From contig CANREV010000010.1 in assembly GCA_947629645.1 (NCBI GenBank), forward strand, positions 18,191 through 82,190: a DNA stretch of 64,000 bases, given 5' to 3'. Of the stretch, positions 8,421 to 17,251 are shown in pieces; the first letter of the stretch is position 1, and each line of letters begins with the position of its first letter. A program made the translations under genes and the position numbers. Source of the stretch: an uncultured Acetatifactor sp. (GTDB lineage Bacteria > Bacillota > Clostridia > Lachnospirales > Lachnospiraceae). The notes below the pieces were generated by a model. It was not told where the DNA came from. It saw only the letters and a program-made list of their open reading frames with translations, and did not search any database.

Positions 8421-9311
8421 ATGATATATACAGGATACTTATTTGTGCACTTTATCGGGGAACAGAAGGACGGGGAGCAGATTTATTTTTCTCTGAGCCG
8501 TGACGGACTGCACTGGCGGGATTTAAACGGCGGGAGACCCGTTTTAAAAAGTGAGATCGGGGAGAGAGGGGCCAGAGATCCTTTTTTGCTCCGCACACCC
8601 GGACAGTTTTATCTGATTGCTACGGATCTGAGAATTGAGGCGGGCAAAGGCTGGGAAACGGCGCAATACAGGGGAAGCAGAGATATTCTGGTCTGGCGTT
8701 CCCGGGATCTGGTCCATTGGGAGGGTCCCAAGGCCCGTACCATAGGCGTGGAGGGCGCGGGCTGCGTCTGGGCTCCGGAGGCTGTCTGCGATGTTGATAA
8801 GAGAGAGGTGCTGGTGTTCTGGGCCTCCATGGTGGATGGTAAACAGAAGATATACGCTTCCTATACGGAAGATTTTGAAAAGTTTTCTGAGCCTTTCATT
8901 TTTCTGGAAAAGGAAAACCATGTCATTGACAGTACCATACTTGCTACGGAAAGGGGATATTACCGGTATACGAAGGATGAGACGGTGAAAAGCATCTGTA
9001 TTGATTTTAGTCCCACATTGCGTCCCGAGGATTTCAGGGAAGTGAGATCCGATGTGCTGGATAAGCTGTATGGCGTAGAAGGACCGGAAATATTTCAGTT
9101 TAATGACAGGAAAGAGTGGTGCCTTATCGTAGACCGCTTCGCGGAAGGGAAAGGATACCTGCCTCTGGTGACAAATGATCTTGCCGGAGGAGACTTCAGA
9201 ATACTGAATGACAATGAATTTGACATGGGCGTCACAAAAAAACGACATGGCGGAATTATACCGATTACAGAGCAAGAATATGGAAATCTGGCGGATCAAT
9301 ACGGATTTTGA
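8421..9311 (+). CDS. GH43-like five-bladed propeller glycosidase, cytoplasmic
   Basis: The product has 296 residues with no signal peptide. It resembles the compact GH43-type (beta-xylosidase/arabinofuranosidase-like) proteins of gut Clostridia. Supporting motifs are ISYSLSRDGLHWRDL-like blade repeats (here IYFSLSRDGLHWRDL), GARDPFLLR (about 51-59; the Asp matches the family's pKa-modulating or base Asp), SRDLVHWEGP, and VWAPEAVCD (about 115-123; the Glu is a candidate acid). The substrate cannot be told. No sugar transporter or other glycosidase is adjacent. It is followed by the Cys-cluster gene after about 50 bases. Confidence 0.72.
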   Translation: MIYTGYLFVHFIGEQKDGEQIYFSLSRDGLHWRDLNGGRPVLKSEIGERGARDPFLLRTPGQFYLIATDLRIEAGKGWETAQYRGSRDILVWRSRDLVHWEGPKARTIGVEGAGCVWAPEAVCDVDKREVLVFWASMVDGKQKIYASYTEDFEKFSEPFIFLEKENHVIDSTILATERGYYRYTKDETVKSICIDFSPTLRPEDFREVRSDVLDKLYGVEGPEIFQFNDRKEWCLIVDRFAEGKGYLPLVTNDLAGGDFRILNDNEFDMGVTKKRHGGIIPITEQEYGNLADQYGF

Positions 9312-9363
9312 TGAAAAAAACGGTATCAGTGTCATTTATAATATTATAATGGAGGAACAGGTT

Positions 9364-10044
9364 TTGAAAAGAAATGTCAGCCTTTTGGAGATCTCGGATG
9401 GGAGATTATACGGCAGCAACGATATGGTAAAGGCGGATTGTCATGGATGCAAAGGGTGTTCCGACTGCTGCAGGGGTATGGGTAACTCCGTTATCCTGGA
9501 TCCTTTCGACCTCTATCGGCTGGAAAAAGGCCTGGGGAAAGGTTTGAACGATTTGCTGGAGGAGGGGATGGCACAGCTGAATGTGGTGGACGGCTGCATT
9601 CTGCCCAATTTGAGGATGACCGGAAAGGAGGAAGCGTGCGTCTTTCTGGACGGGCAGGGGCGCTGCAGTATTCATGAATATCGGCCCGGAGTCTGCCGAT
9701 TGTTTCCTCTGGGAAGATATTATACGGACGGAGATTTCAAATATCTGCTCCAGATCTATGAGTGTTCCTCCAAAGATCGGTCAAAAGTGAAAGTGAGCAA
9801 ATGGATCGATACGCCTCAGCCTGGGAAAAATCATGATTTTATATGCCGCTGGCACGACCTGTTGAATGAAGTGGAAGCTTTGGTGGGAAACTGTGAACAG
9901 GAGGCACTGGCAAAGCAGGCCAATCTGGCTCTGCTGCAATCTTTTTATCTGACAGGCTATGATGGTAACAGGGATTTTTATGAACAGTTTGAGATAAAAT
10001 ATGTCAAGTTTAAAGAAACGTTACTGCAAATATATGCAGGCTGA
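9364..10044 (+). CDS. YkgJ-family cysteine-cluster protein
   Basis: The product has 226 residues from a TTG at 9364. This start is preferred because GGAGG at 9351-9355 sits 8 bases before it; the in-frame ATG at 9349 overlaps the GGAGG itself. The protein has the putative zinc/iron-chelating pattern of the CxxCxxxxxxxCxxxxxxC family: CHGCKGCSDCCRG near residues 24-36 and later CVFLDGQGRCSIHEYRPGVCRLFPLG. Function in this family is poorly known. The C-terminal ~90 residues are helical and not recognised. Confidence 0.8.
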   Translation: MKRNVSLLEISDGRLYGSNDMVKADCHGCKGCSDCCRGMGNSVILDPFDLYRLEKGLGKGLNDLLEEGMAQLNVVDGCILPNLRMTGKEEACVFLDGQGRCSIHEYRPGVCRLFPLGRYYTDGDFKYLLQIYECSSKDRSKVKVSKWIDTPQPGKNHDFICRWHDLLNEVEALVGNCEQEALAKQANLALLQSFYLTGYDGNRDFYEQFEIKYVKFKETLLQIYAG

Positions 10045-10130
10045 ATCATGTTGAAAAAAGTTGACTGAATTAGTCTATGATGATTACGTCAGTGTCATAT
10101 CAAATAAAATACGCTTAAAAAGGGGACTTT

Positions 10131-11648
10131 ATGGATACACAGGAATTTGAATCGGAGTGGCTGGAACAAAAGGAAACCAGGATAAGGGAAAATAAGACGA
10201 AGGTAGTCAAAGTTATAAAAGATCAAACATTATTTGCACCGGAGCGGGATGTTGATGAGGCGGATCATGGGAACGCGGACGTTTGTGAGGCGGATCATGG
10301 GAACGCGGACGTTTGTGAGGCGGATCATAGGAACGCGGACGTTTGTGAGGCTCGGGAATCGGCACAATGGGAATCGGAGCAGCGGGAGGCTGAGCGGCAG
10401 CAGAGACGGAGACAGAGAATAGAAGAAATGCGGCGTGAAAAGTACAGGCGAGAGATGATGTACCGATATGGTGTGCCGGCTGTGGTCGCAGTCTCTGCCA
10501 TGCTGTTGATCTTTGGGATTGCTATGGCGGTGCGCTCTGCCTCAAAAGAGAAAGAGTCGGTTTCCTTGGCCAATATTGTGAAATCTGTTTCGGTATCGCC
10601 AGAGCGGCTGGCTTCTTTGAGTGGTTTTGCTAAAACTCAGGCGAAAACGATACCGTATGTAGAAAATGCGGAAGAGAGTTCTTCGGCAGGGCAGGAGCCA
10701 TCTTCCCTGGAGGATTTTGGAGAACAGATTCCCGTCACGGCAGATTTTGGAGAGACAATGCAATCCTGGCAGGCGGCGGACGTATCCAGGATCGGAGCGG
10801 AAGTACTGGATCGGTCGCGGCCGGTATTTGCGGCGTTTCCTACGGAGCATACCATGGGATTCGGGGATGATATGAACAGTGATTACGGTATTATGATCGA
10901 TGTGGGAAGCGGGGAAGTATTGGCCCATAAAGGCGGATGGGAGCGGATCAATCCCGCTTCCATGACAAAGATTCTGACACTTCTGGTAGCGGCGGAGCAC
11001 ATAAAGGATCCGGACGATACTTTCGTCATGACCATAGAGATCACGGATTACAGTTTCAGCCATGATTGCAGTAACGTTGGTTTTTCGGTGGGAGAGGAAA
11101 TCCCGCTGAGAGATCTGTTTTATGGTACGGCGCTGCAATCGGGCGCGGACGCTGCCCTGGGGCTGGCTTACTATGTGGCCGGTTCGCAGGAGGCCTTCGT
11201 GGAACTGATGAATCAAAAACTGGAAGAGTTGGGAATATCTGAAACCACTCATTTTACGAATTGTGTGGGTTTATATGATGAGAATCACTATAGTACGCCA
11301 TATGATATGGCGGTGATCTTAAAGGAAGCCTCGGACAATGCGTTCTGCCGTGAAGTCCTTTCACAGCATCATTTTGTTACCTCCGCCACAGAGGAGCATC
11401 CGGACGGAATCGATATTTCCAACTGGTTTTTGCGCAGGATAGAGGATAGGGATACACACGGGGAAGTGCTGTGCGCCAAGACAGGATATGTGGTACAATC
11501 GAAAAACTGCGCCGCAAGCCTTGCCTTGGACAGCAACGGAAGGGAATATATCTGTGTGACCGCGGGCGCCAGCAGCGTCTGGACCTGCATTAAAGATCAT
11601 GTGACACTATATCAGAAGTATCTCCCGGAAACATCGAATATAAATTAA
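10131..11648 (+). CDS. D-alanyl-D-alanine carboxypeptidase (S11) with N-terminal repeat tail
   Basis: The product has 505 residues. Residues 1-115 form a charged cytoplasmic tail with three copies of EADHGNADVC, a 10-residue repeat. One membrane segment follows (about 119-138, VPAVVAVSAMLLIFGIAMAV), then a linker. The extracellular S11 penicillin-binding domain (about 250-500) trims the terminal D-Ala from peptidoglycan stem peptides. Catalytic motifs are SMTK (from NPASMTKIL), SGADAA in place of the usual SGN-type motif, and KTG in CAKTGYVVQ. The ribosome binding site is AAGGGG. Most DacA homologues have a cleaved signal peptide; this one has a membrane anchor and an unusual Cys-containing cytoplasmic tail. 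Confidence 0.87.
   Translation: MDTQEFESEWLEQKETRIRENKTKVVKVIKDQTLFAPERDVDEADHGNADVCEADHGNADVCEADHRNADVCEARESAQWESEQREAERQQRRRQRIEEMRREKYRREMMYRYGVPAVVAVSAMLLIFGIAMAVRSASKEKESVSLANIVKSVSVSPERLASLSGFAKTQAKTIPYVENAEESSSAGQEPSSLEDFGEQIPVTADFGETMQSWQAADVSRIGAEVLDRSRPVFAAFPTEHTMGFGDDMNSDYGIMIDVGSGEVLAHKGGWERINPASMTKILTLLVAAEHIKDPDDTFVMTIEITDYSFSHDCSNVGFSVGEEIPLRDLFYGTALQSGADAALGLAYYVAGSQEAFVELMNQKLEELGISETTHFTNCVGLYDENHYSTPYDMAVILKEASDNAFCREVLSQHHFVTSATEEHPDGIDISNWFLRRIEDRDTHGEVLCAKTGYVVQSKNCAASLALDSNGREYICVTAGASSVWTCIKDHVTLYQKYLPETSNIN
10257..10346 (+). repeat. 30-bp in-frame tandem repeat, three copies
   Basis: Three nearly identical 30-bp units (10257-10286, 10287-10316, 10317-10346) encode the decapeptide EADHGNADVC in the N-terminal tail of the carboxypeptidase. 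Copies 1 and 2 are identical; copy 3 differs by one base (G to R change). Since the unit is a multiple of three, copy number can change without breaking the gene. Confidence 0.95.
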
Positions 11649-11665
11649 ATAAATTTCATTTTTCA

Positions 11666-11694
11666 TGCAACCAAATTTCTTTTTTGGCGAGATA
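11666..11694 (+). promoter_or_regulatory. Candidate ECF-type promoter before the sigma factor gene
   Basis: TGCAACC (11666-11672) and CGAGATA (11688-11694) are spaced 15 bases apart, about 50 bases before the sigma gene start. An AAC-containing -35 is typical of promoters read by ECF sigma factors, which often autoregulate. This is a pattern match only. Confidence 0.35.
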
Positions 11695-11746
11695 TAGGAT
11701 GACGGCGCCTGAGAGACTGACAGAGGAGGTGAAAGGAGGTCATCCT

Positions 11747-12313
11747 ATGAAAGACGATATGATAGTAGAGCTATATTGGCAGCGGGATGAGACTGCCATC
11801 CGTGAAACGGAAGCCAAGTACGGGCATTATCTGAAAAGGATCGCTTATAATATCCTTTCTGACTGGGAGGATGCCAGAGAGAGTGTCAACGATACTTATT
11901 TAGGCGCATGGAATGCCATCCCGCCGCAGAGACCGGCTATGCTTTTAACTTATTTGTCCAAAATCGCAAGAAGATGCGCCATCGACAGATATCGGAAAAG
12001 GACACGGCAAAAGCGCAGGTCATCGGAGTACGCAATCTCTTTATCCGAACTGGAGGAGAGCCTTTCTGTGGGAAACACTACGGAGCAGGAGATCGATCTG
12101 AATCTGCTGGCACAGGCTATTGACAGCTATCTTAAGACGCTCCCGCCGGAAGCCAGAAGGCTCTTTATCTGCAGATATTATTTTGCGGATCCTATCCGTG
12201 AGGCGGCTTCTTATTGTGGTATGAGCCAGTCGAAAGCGAAAAGTATGCTTTACCGTACAAGGACAGGTCTGAAAACATATTTGGAACAGGAGGGATTTTT
12301 GGATGAGAAGTGA
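11747..12313 (+). CDS. ECF-type RNA polymerase sigma factor
   Basis: The product has 188 residues from the ATG at 11747, which follows AAAGGAGGT by 6 bases; a TTG at 11684 is less likely. Region 2 is seen in YNILSDWEDARESVNDTYLGAWNAIPPQRPAMLLTYL..IARRCAIDRYRK. Region 4 with the helix-turn-helix is in LPPEARRLFICRYYFADPIREAASYCGMSQSKAKSMLYRTRTGLKTYL. It overlaps the next gene by 11 bases, the usual sigma/anti-sigma arrangement. It lies just after the carboxypeptidase and may respond to envelope stress. Confidence 0.9.
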   Translation: MKDDMIVELYWQRDETAIRETEAKYGHYLKRIAYNILSDWEDARESVNDTYLGAWNAIPPQRPAMLLTYLSKIARRCAIDRYRKRTRQKRRSSEYAISLSELEESLSVGNTTEQEIDLNLLAQAIDSYLKTLPPEARRLFICRYYFADPIREAASYCGMSQSKAKSMLYRTRTGLKTYLEQEGFLDEK

Positions 12314-12899
12314 TTTTTGCATGAGAGATGATTGCCTGAGCGGCGAAACAGTCAGCAACGCGTTAAATCTTTTGGACGACAGACTGATTTCAGATGTTTT
12401 AGAGATCCGGCTGAGGAAAAGGAGAAAAGCCTTTGCTGTTCCCATAGCTGCCGCCGCGGCCGTAGTATTGTTGATAGGAGGCGCCGCTACGGCAGCCGTA
12501 CAGAACGGTTATTTTCAGAATGTAAAAAGATGGGACGGAGCAGTGGTCGGAACGCAGTATCAACAGGCCGGCGGGGAGATTCAGGTGAGCGCCGATGTCG
12601 CCGGAGATGAATTGACGCTTCATGCTGTCTTTTTAAAGCCGGATGATTTTCCTTATCGTGCAATTGACGAATTTGGATTGGGATCATATCAGATCGCTGA
12701 TATATCCGGTAAAACAATAATAGAGAGCGATGAGGCGTTCTTTACGGAGATTATCGCAGGGCAGGCGGAATGGGCGATACCGCTGGAGAAGCTGGATAAA
12801 GGAACTTATAAACTGATCATCACGTCCTTTCAGGGAGCTGCAAAGGCTGACCAGCCTTTAGAGATCAGCGGATATTGGGAATGTGAATTTGTGTATTGA
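12303..12899 (+). CDS. Probable membrane anti-sigma factor
   Basis: The product has 198 residues. A ~40-residue N-terminal cytoplasmic segment (NALNLLDDRLISDVLEIRLRKRRK) is followed by one membrane helix (about 43-65) and an extracytoplasmic beta-rich domain of ~130 residues. This topology, and the 11-base overlap with the sigma gene, match the DUF4179-like anti-sigma proteins of Firmicutes. No zinc-binding anti-sigma (ZAS) motif is seen. The function is inferred from topology and position. Confidence 0.65.
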   Translation: MRSDFCMRDDCLSGETVSNALNLLDDRLISDVLEIRLRKRRKAFAVPIAAAAAVVLLIGGAATAAVQNGYFQNVKRWDGAVVGTQYQQAGGEIQVSADVAGDELTLHAVFLKPDDFPYRAIDEFGLGSYQIADISGKTIIESDEAFFTEIIAGQAEWAIPLEKLDKGTYKLIITSFQGAAKADQPLEISGYWECEFVY

Positions 12900-13019
12900 T
12901 GTTTGATCTGTCAGAAGTTTTGGGATCCGGAATCTGAAAGTATGGCGCAAATATGGCGCAGGAGGTGCGGGGTTCGTGGATTTCACGGAATGAGAATGGG
13001 TAAAGACCCTAAAATCAGA

Positions 13020-13051
13020 GCTGCTGCAAAAGGTGAACCCTTTGCGGCAGC
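13020..13051. terminator. Hairpin downstream of the sigma/anti-sigma operon
   Basis: A 14-bp stem with one mismatch (GCTGCTGCAAAAGG / CCCTTTGCGGCAGC, loop TGAA) is followed by TTTGATTAA. It is a plausible weak terminator for the plus-strand operon, ahead of the stronger hairpin at 13061. Confidence 0.5.
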
Positions 13052-13060
13052 TTTGATTAA

Positions 13061-13094
13061 CAACGGGCGGCTCGCGTAAGCGTGCCGCCCGTTG
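13061..13094. terminator. Strong GC-rich hairpin between convergent genes
   Basis: A perfect 11-bp stem (CAACGGGCGGC / GCCGCCCGTTG) with an extra inner CGC/GCG pair separates the convergent anti-sigma and chemoreceptor genes. It is flanked by T-rich sequence (TTTATT) on the plus side and by TTAATC on the minus side, so it may terminate both ways. Confidence 0.65.
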
Positions 13095-13113
13095 TTTATT
13101 ACAACTATGCTGT

Positions 13114-14901
13114 TTAAACGGTAAATTTGTTTACGTCCTTCGCCAGCTCGCCGACTTTATCTTCCAGATCCGTGATCAGTTTTCTGGAATCTTCCACGGC
13201 GCCGGAAAGCGTCAGGGACATAGCCGAGGTTTCTTCCGTTACGGCTGCGTTGTCCTGCGCCAGATTGCTCAGGCGGGTCAGCGCATCGGTGACGTGGATC
13301 CGCTGCTGTTCCATATCGTTGGTCATCGTATCGATAGACTGTACGGAAGATACGAAGTTGTTCAGTTCATCATGCAGTTTTGTGAAGATATTCTGCGTTT
13401 CGGACAGGGAGGATACCTGGGTGTCCACAGAATCGTTGATCTTGCGCATGGTCTCCACGGATCTGTTAGAGTTCTTGGAAAGGTTATCCAATATCCGCAT
13501 GATCTCGTCCACGGATGTGGATACCTGCTGCGCCAGCTTACCGATCTCATCCGCCACAACGGCAAAACCCCGTCCGGCTTCGCCCGCCCTTGCGGCCTCT
13601 ATGCTTGCATTGAGCGCCAGCAGACTGGTCTGCTCGGAAATCTCGGTGATCAGATTGGCAGCCATGGCGATCTGCTTTACGGAGTCATTGGTCATTTCCG
13701 TCTGCTCGTGCATGATGGTGATATCATTTCTGGTTTCGTCATTGATAGTGATCAGGCGGTTTAAAGTACTCATGGAGTTTTCGCTCAGAGTTTTCATGTT
13801 CTTCGCGTTATCGTTCAATGCGGTGACTTCCGTACCGGTGGAGTGGATCTTATCCGCAATGACGCCTACCTCATCGGAAGCATCGGTGGTGGACTGAGCC
13901 TGGTCTGTTACATTGTTGGCAATGGAATCCACCGCGGTGGCAACCTCCTCGATGGAAGTGCCCATGTGGGTAAAGTTCTGGTCAAAGGCGGACAGCGCCG
14001 CGTGAATGCTCTGGGTCAGATTCGAGATAGAGTTCAAAAGGGAACGCGTATTGTCCTGCGCCACTTTTAAAGCACTGGCGGTCTGGCCGATCTCGTTGCT
14101 CTGTTTGATGGAGATCTCGCTGGTCAGGTTGCCGCTTGCAAGATTTCCTGCAAATTGCGTAATGGCCTTTAACGGCTGAACCAGATGCCTGCCAAAGAAG
14201 AACGCGATCGCCAGGGCAATAGCAATGGTGATTACGAACACAACGGAGATGGTTGCGTTTGCGGCTACATATTGATGGCTCCAGTATGCCTGTTCCTCCG
14301 CCATCTCGCTCTGGATGTCGTCTATGTAGTTTCCGGTGGAAACCACCCAGCCCCAGGGCTCAAAGATCTGGGAGTAGGCAAGCTTGGGAGCTACTGTCAC
14401 ACCGTCTGATTTTGTGAAGTAAAATTCATTATATCCGCCTTTTTCAGGACTTTCGCAGGATTTCATGATGGACTGGATGATCATGACACCGTTTTTGTCC
14501 TCCAGATCATATCGGTTTTTGCCTTCATCTTCCGGCAGAACCGGGTGCATGATCAGGATGTAATCGGTATCATCGATCCAGAAGTATCCGCTGTTGTCAT
14601 CGCGGTAACGCATGGCACGGATTGTTTCCGCCGCATCAGTCTTGGCCTGTTCCTCTGTCTTTTCACCGTTTTGGAACATGTCGTATTCGCTCTGGAGCAC
14701 GGCGATGGTACTCTGCACTTCGGATTTGATTTCCAGACGATAGCCCGCCAGCGTTGCTTCCTCATAAGAAGCGTAGGCATCCTTGGACATATTCTTGATC
14801 GAGACGATCCCGGAATACCCTATGGTACAGGCGGTCAGAAATACAATGACTGCGCATAGAAGCATGATAGAACTGATCAGACTTTTTTTTCTCTGTTTCA
14901 T
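13114..14901 (-). CDS. Methyl-accepting chemotaxis protein, Cache sensor
   Basis: The product has 595 residues. The order is TM1 (about 10-32), an extracellular single-Cache (sCache_2-like) ligand domain (about 50-205, with [16 protein letters not shown] and [14 protein letters not shown]), TM2 (about 211-237), HAMP (about 238-290), and a cytoplasmic signalling domain. The conserved hairpin tip reads [37 protein letters not shown]. It should control a CheA kinase. The ligand is unknown, but sCache_2 domains often bind small organic acids. AGGAGG precedes the ATG. No flagellar or che gene is in the window. Confidence 0.94.
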   Translation of the reverse strand: MKQRKKSLISSIMLLCAVIVFLTACTIGYSGIVSIKNMSKDAYASYEEATLAGYRLEIKSEVQSTIAVLQSEYDMFQNGEKTEEQAKTDAAETIRAMRYRDDNSGYFWIDDTDYILIMHPVLPEDEGKNRYDLEDKNGVMIIQSIMKSCESPEKGGYNEFYFTKSDGVTVAPKLAYSQIFEPWGWVVSTGNYIDDIQSEMAEEQAYWSHQYVAANATISVVFVITIAIALAIAFFFGRHLVQPLKAITQFAGNLASGNLTSEISIKQSNEIGQTASALKVAQDNTRSLLNSISNLTQSIHAALSAFDQNFTHMGTSIEEVATAVDSIANNVTDQAQSTTDASDEVGVIADKIHSTGTEVTALNDNAKNMKTLSENSMSTLNRLITINDETRNDITIMHEQTEMTNDSVKQIAMAANLITEISEQTSLLALNASIEAARAGEAGRGFAVVADEIGKLAQQVSTSVDEIMRILDNLSKNSNRSVETMRKINDSVDTQVSSLSETQNIFTKLHDELNNFVSSVQSIDTMTNDMEQQRIHVTDALTRLSNLAQDNAAVTEETSAMSLTLSGAVEDSRKLITDLEDKVGELAKDVNKFTV

Positions 14902-14982
14902 AGTTTCCTCCTGTCACATTACATCTGTAAAGATGAAAATTTATGATATCCCATATATGATCTCTGTACCGTCTATGATAAT

Positions 14983-15043
14983 CCTGCATAAGGCTCCGTT
15001 TTGCAAGGGTTTTATAAAGCCTTGTCCGGCACGCCGATGCAGG
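14983..15043. other. Nested inverted-repeat element upstream of the chemoreceptor
   Basis: The 418-base gap 14902-15319 holds this dyad and the attenuator at 15222. Outer arms CCTGCAT/ATGCAGG enclose AAGGCT/AGCCTT arms, directly stacked on one side, and a small CGG-CACG-CCG hairpin, giving a possible three-way junction. In the minus-strand sense it would lie in the leader of the chemoreceptor gene, ending about 80 bases before its start. I do not recognise a known riboswitch: the conserved c-di-GMP-I core is absent. Confidence 0.35.
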
Positions 15044-15221
15044 CGCATATTTCATAATGTTATACAGGTATATTTCTATGGAAACATCGTTATAATCAGT
15101 GTAAAACTTTTGAGGACAAAAGGCAAGAAAAGAATGAAAAATCTGTCGCGTGCATGAGAAAAATTGTTCCGATTTATACAATTTATAAATCCGCATCCAT
15201 TGTAAGATCATAAATAGGAAA

Positions 15222-15272
15222 AGACAAAGGCGTCTGAGATGGTGGGAACCGTTTCGGATGCTTTTCTTTTTT
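15222..15272 (+). promoter_or_regulatory. Attenuator leader with ANTAR-type hexaloop hairpin
   Basis: A short hairpin AGAC-[AAAGGC]-GTCT (15222-15235) has a six-base loop with A at position 1 and G at position 4, the signature of RNA hairpins bound by ANTAR antiterminators. Its 3' arm is shared with a 13-bp terminator stem (15230-15242 with 15249-15261) followed by a T-run, so the two folds exclude each other. It precedes the dehydrogenase operon starting at 15320. A convincing upstream P1 hairpin was not found; ATTGTA near 15200 is a weak candidate. Confidence 0.55.
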
Positions 15273-15319
15273 ATAAGGAGAAAACAGCCAAATTACATTT
15301 AGGAAAGGAATGATGAATC

Positions 15320-15646
15320 ATGGGATCGAGGATCGCGGAACACCCGATACTGGGAATACCTGAAAAGGGAAAACTTGTTAAGTTTATGTATAATGATACG
15401 GAAGTGCAGGGTTATGAGGGGGAACCGATTGCGGCGGCATTGAAAGCTGCGGGAGTGATGGTGCACCGCTATACCAGGAAGGAGCACAAGCCGAGAGGCA
15501 TTTTCTGCGCCATCGGCAGATGTACGGACTGCGTCATGGTAGTGGACGGGACGCCCAACGTGAGAACCTGCATCACACCTCTCAAAGAGGGAATGCGGGT
15601 ACAGACGCAGTACGGTGTAAGCGAAAAACCGTTTGATAAGCAGTGA
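15320..15646 (+). CDS. (2Fe-2S) ferredoxin-like subunit, HcnA family
   Basis: The product has 108 residues with a plant-ferredoxin-type [2Fe-2S] fold. The cysteines in GIFCAIGRCTDCVMVVDGTPNVRTC (about 55-79) form the C-x4/5-C-x2-C...C cluster ligand set. It matches the small subunit of HcnABC / opine oxidase / D-hydroxyproline dehydrogenase complexes. These dehydrogenate a C-N bond and pass electrons through flavins and iron-sulfur clusters. It is the first gene of a four-gene operon, 48 bases behind the attenuator. Confidence 0.85.
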   Translation: MGSRIAEHPILGIPEKGKLVKFMYNDTEVQGYEGEPIAAALKAAGVMVHRYTRKEHKPRGIFCAIGRCTDCVMVVDGTPNVRTCITPLKEGMRVQTQYGVSEKPFDKQ

Positions 15647-15661
15647 GAGGAGCGCGCAGAG

Positions 15662-17239
15662 ATGAAAAGATATGATTTGATAATCGTGGGAGCCGGCCCT
15701 TCCGGTCTTTCGGCGGCCATAGAGGCGGCAAAGAGAGGATTACATGTTGTTGTATTCGATGAAAACGAAAAGCCCGGAGGCCAGCTTTTTAAGCAGATAC
15801 ATAAGTTTTTCGGCTCTAAGGAACATAAGGCAAAGATCAGAGGCTTTGTGATCGGACAGCAGCTTTTGGACGAAGCGGCCGCGTCCGGTGTGGAAGTGGT
15901 GCTGAACGCTACAGTGATCGGCCTTTATCAGGATAAGGAGATCGTGGTGAAGATCGGGGACGGTGTGAAGCATTTGAAAGGAGATGCCATTATCATCGCC
16001 ACCGGAGCATCTGAGAATATGGTGACTTTTGAAGGCTGGACGCTCCCCGGAGTGATCGGCGCAGGCGCCGCCCAGACCATGATGAATCTTCACGGGGTAA
16101 AACCGGGACAAAAGATTCTGATGCTGGGGTCGGGAAACGTAGGTCTGGTGGTAAGTTTTCAGCTGCTGCAGTGCGGCTGTGAGGTGGTGGCGCTTGTGGA
16201 TGCCGCGCCGAAGGTGGGCGGATACGGCGTCCATGCCGCAAAGGTTGCAAGGACCGGCGTCCCGTTTTATCTTTCCCACACCATTGTCAGGGCGGAAGGG
16301 AAAGAGTGCGTGACGGGAGTGACCATCGCGCAGATCGATGAACATTTTCAGTTTATTCCTGGGACGGAAAAGCATTTTGACGTGGATACCATCTGTCTTG
16401 CCGTGGGACTCTCCCCTATGTCGCAGCTGCTTAAGATGGCGGGCTGTCAGATGGTGGATGATCCTAAGCGGGGCGGACAGGTGCCTGTCTGCGATGAGTA
16501 CGGAAGGACCTCTCTGGCCGGCGTTTTTGTGGCGGGCGATGTGTCCGGCATTGAGGAAGCCAGCTCCGCCATGATCGAGGGGCGTATGGCCGGGGTCGCC
16601 GCCGCGGAGTATCTGGGTTATATGGAAAAAGAAGAGCTGGATCAGGAATTGGAAACTCTTGACAAGGCTTTAGACGGGCTTCGTCAGGGAATGTTCGCTC
16701 CGAAGAACCGTGGAAAGGACATTGAAGTCACAGAGGAGGGGATCCCTGTTTCCCACAACCTGTTAAAGCATGGGTTTGTGGCGGATGATGAGATCGGGAG
16801 GTATCCCGGTGTGACCCACAAGCCGGGGGTCCATCCGGTGATAGAGTGCACCCAGAATATTCCCTGCAATCCCTGTCAGGATGCCTGTCCCAAAGGCTGT
16901 ATCAGCATTGGCGCCAACATAACATCCCTTCCGGTCGCGGTAAAGGACGCGCAGTGTATCAACTGCGGGATGTGTGTGGCTTCCTGTTCCGGCCAGGCCA
17001 TTTTCCTGATAGACGAGGACTGCGGTGACGGTACGGCGACTATCACGCTGCCTTATGAGTTCCTGCCGCTGCCCCAGGTCGGCACGAAAGGGATCGGACT
17101 TGGCAGGGATGGGCAGAAAGTCTGCGATGCTCAGGTAGTCAGCGTAAAGACCGGCAAAGCCTTTGACAAGACCAGCCTTCTGACCATGCGCGTGCCCAGG
17201 GAATATGCCATGAAAGCCAGATTTTTCAAAGCGATCTAA
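15662..17239 (+). CDS. FAD/NAD(P)-dependent oxidoreductase alpha subunit, HcnB-like
   Basis: The product has 525 residues. An N-terminal FAD Rossmann motif IVGAGPSGLSAAIEAAKRG (about 7-25) and a second dinucleotide motif MLGSGNVGLVVSFQL are visible, followed by FVAGDVSGIEEASSAMIEGRMAG. The C-terminal part adds cysteine clusters CTQNIPCNPCQDACPKGC and CINCGMCVASCSG, i.e. ferredoxin-type 4Fe-4S sites. This is the large subunit of a HcnABC/opine-oxidase-like complex. It probably channels electrons from the DAO-type subunit (17582) to an acceptor. Ribosome binding site GAGAGGAG. Confidence 0.86.
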   Translation: MKRYDLIIVGAGPSGLSAAIEAAKRGLHVVVFDENEKPGGQLFKQIHKFFGSKEHKAKIRGFVIGQQLLDEAAASGVEVVLNATVIGLYQDKEIVVKIGDGVKHLKGDAIIIATGASENMVTFEGWTLPGVIGAGAAQTMMNLHGVKPGQKILMLGSGNVGLVVSFQLLQCGCEVVALVDAAPKVGGYGVHAAKVARTGVPFYLSHTIVRAEGKECVTGVTIAQIDEHFQFIPGTEKHFDVDTICLAVGLSPMSQLLKMAGCQMVDDPKRGGQVPVCDEYGRTSLAGVFVAGDVSGIEEASSAMIEGRMAGVAAAEYLGYMEKEELDQELETLDKALDGLRQGMFAPKNRGKDIEVTEEGIPVSHNLLKHGFVADDEIGRYPGVTHKPGVHPVIECTQNIPCNPCQDACPKGCISIGANITSLPVAVKDAQCINCGMCVASCSGQAIFLIDEDCGDGTATITLPYEFLPLPQVGTKGIGLGRDGQKVCDAQVVSVKTGKAFDKTSLLTMRVPREYAMKARFFKAI

Positions 17240-17251
17240 GGAGGAAATGAG

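Noticed and set aside
14902..15060. c-di-GMP-I riboswitch upstream of the chemoreceptor
   Set aside because: A dyad is present but the conserved core bases of that riboswitch are absent.
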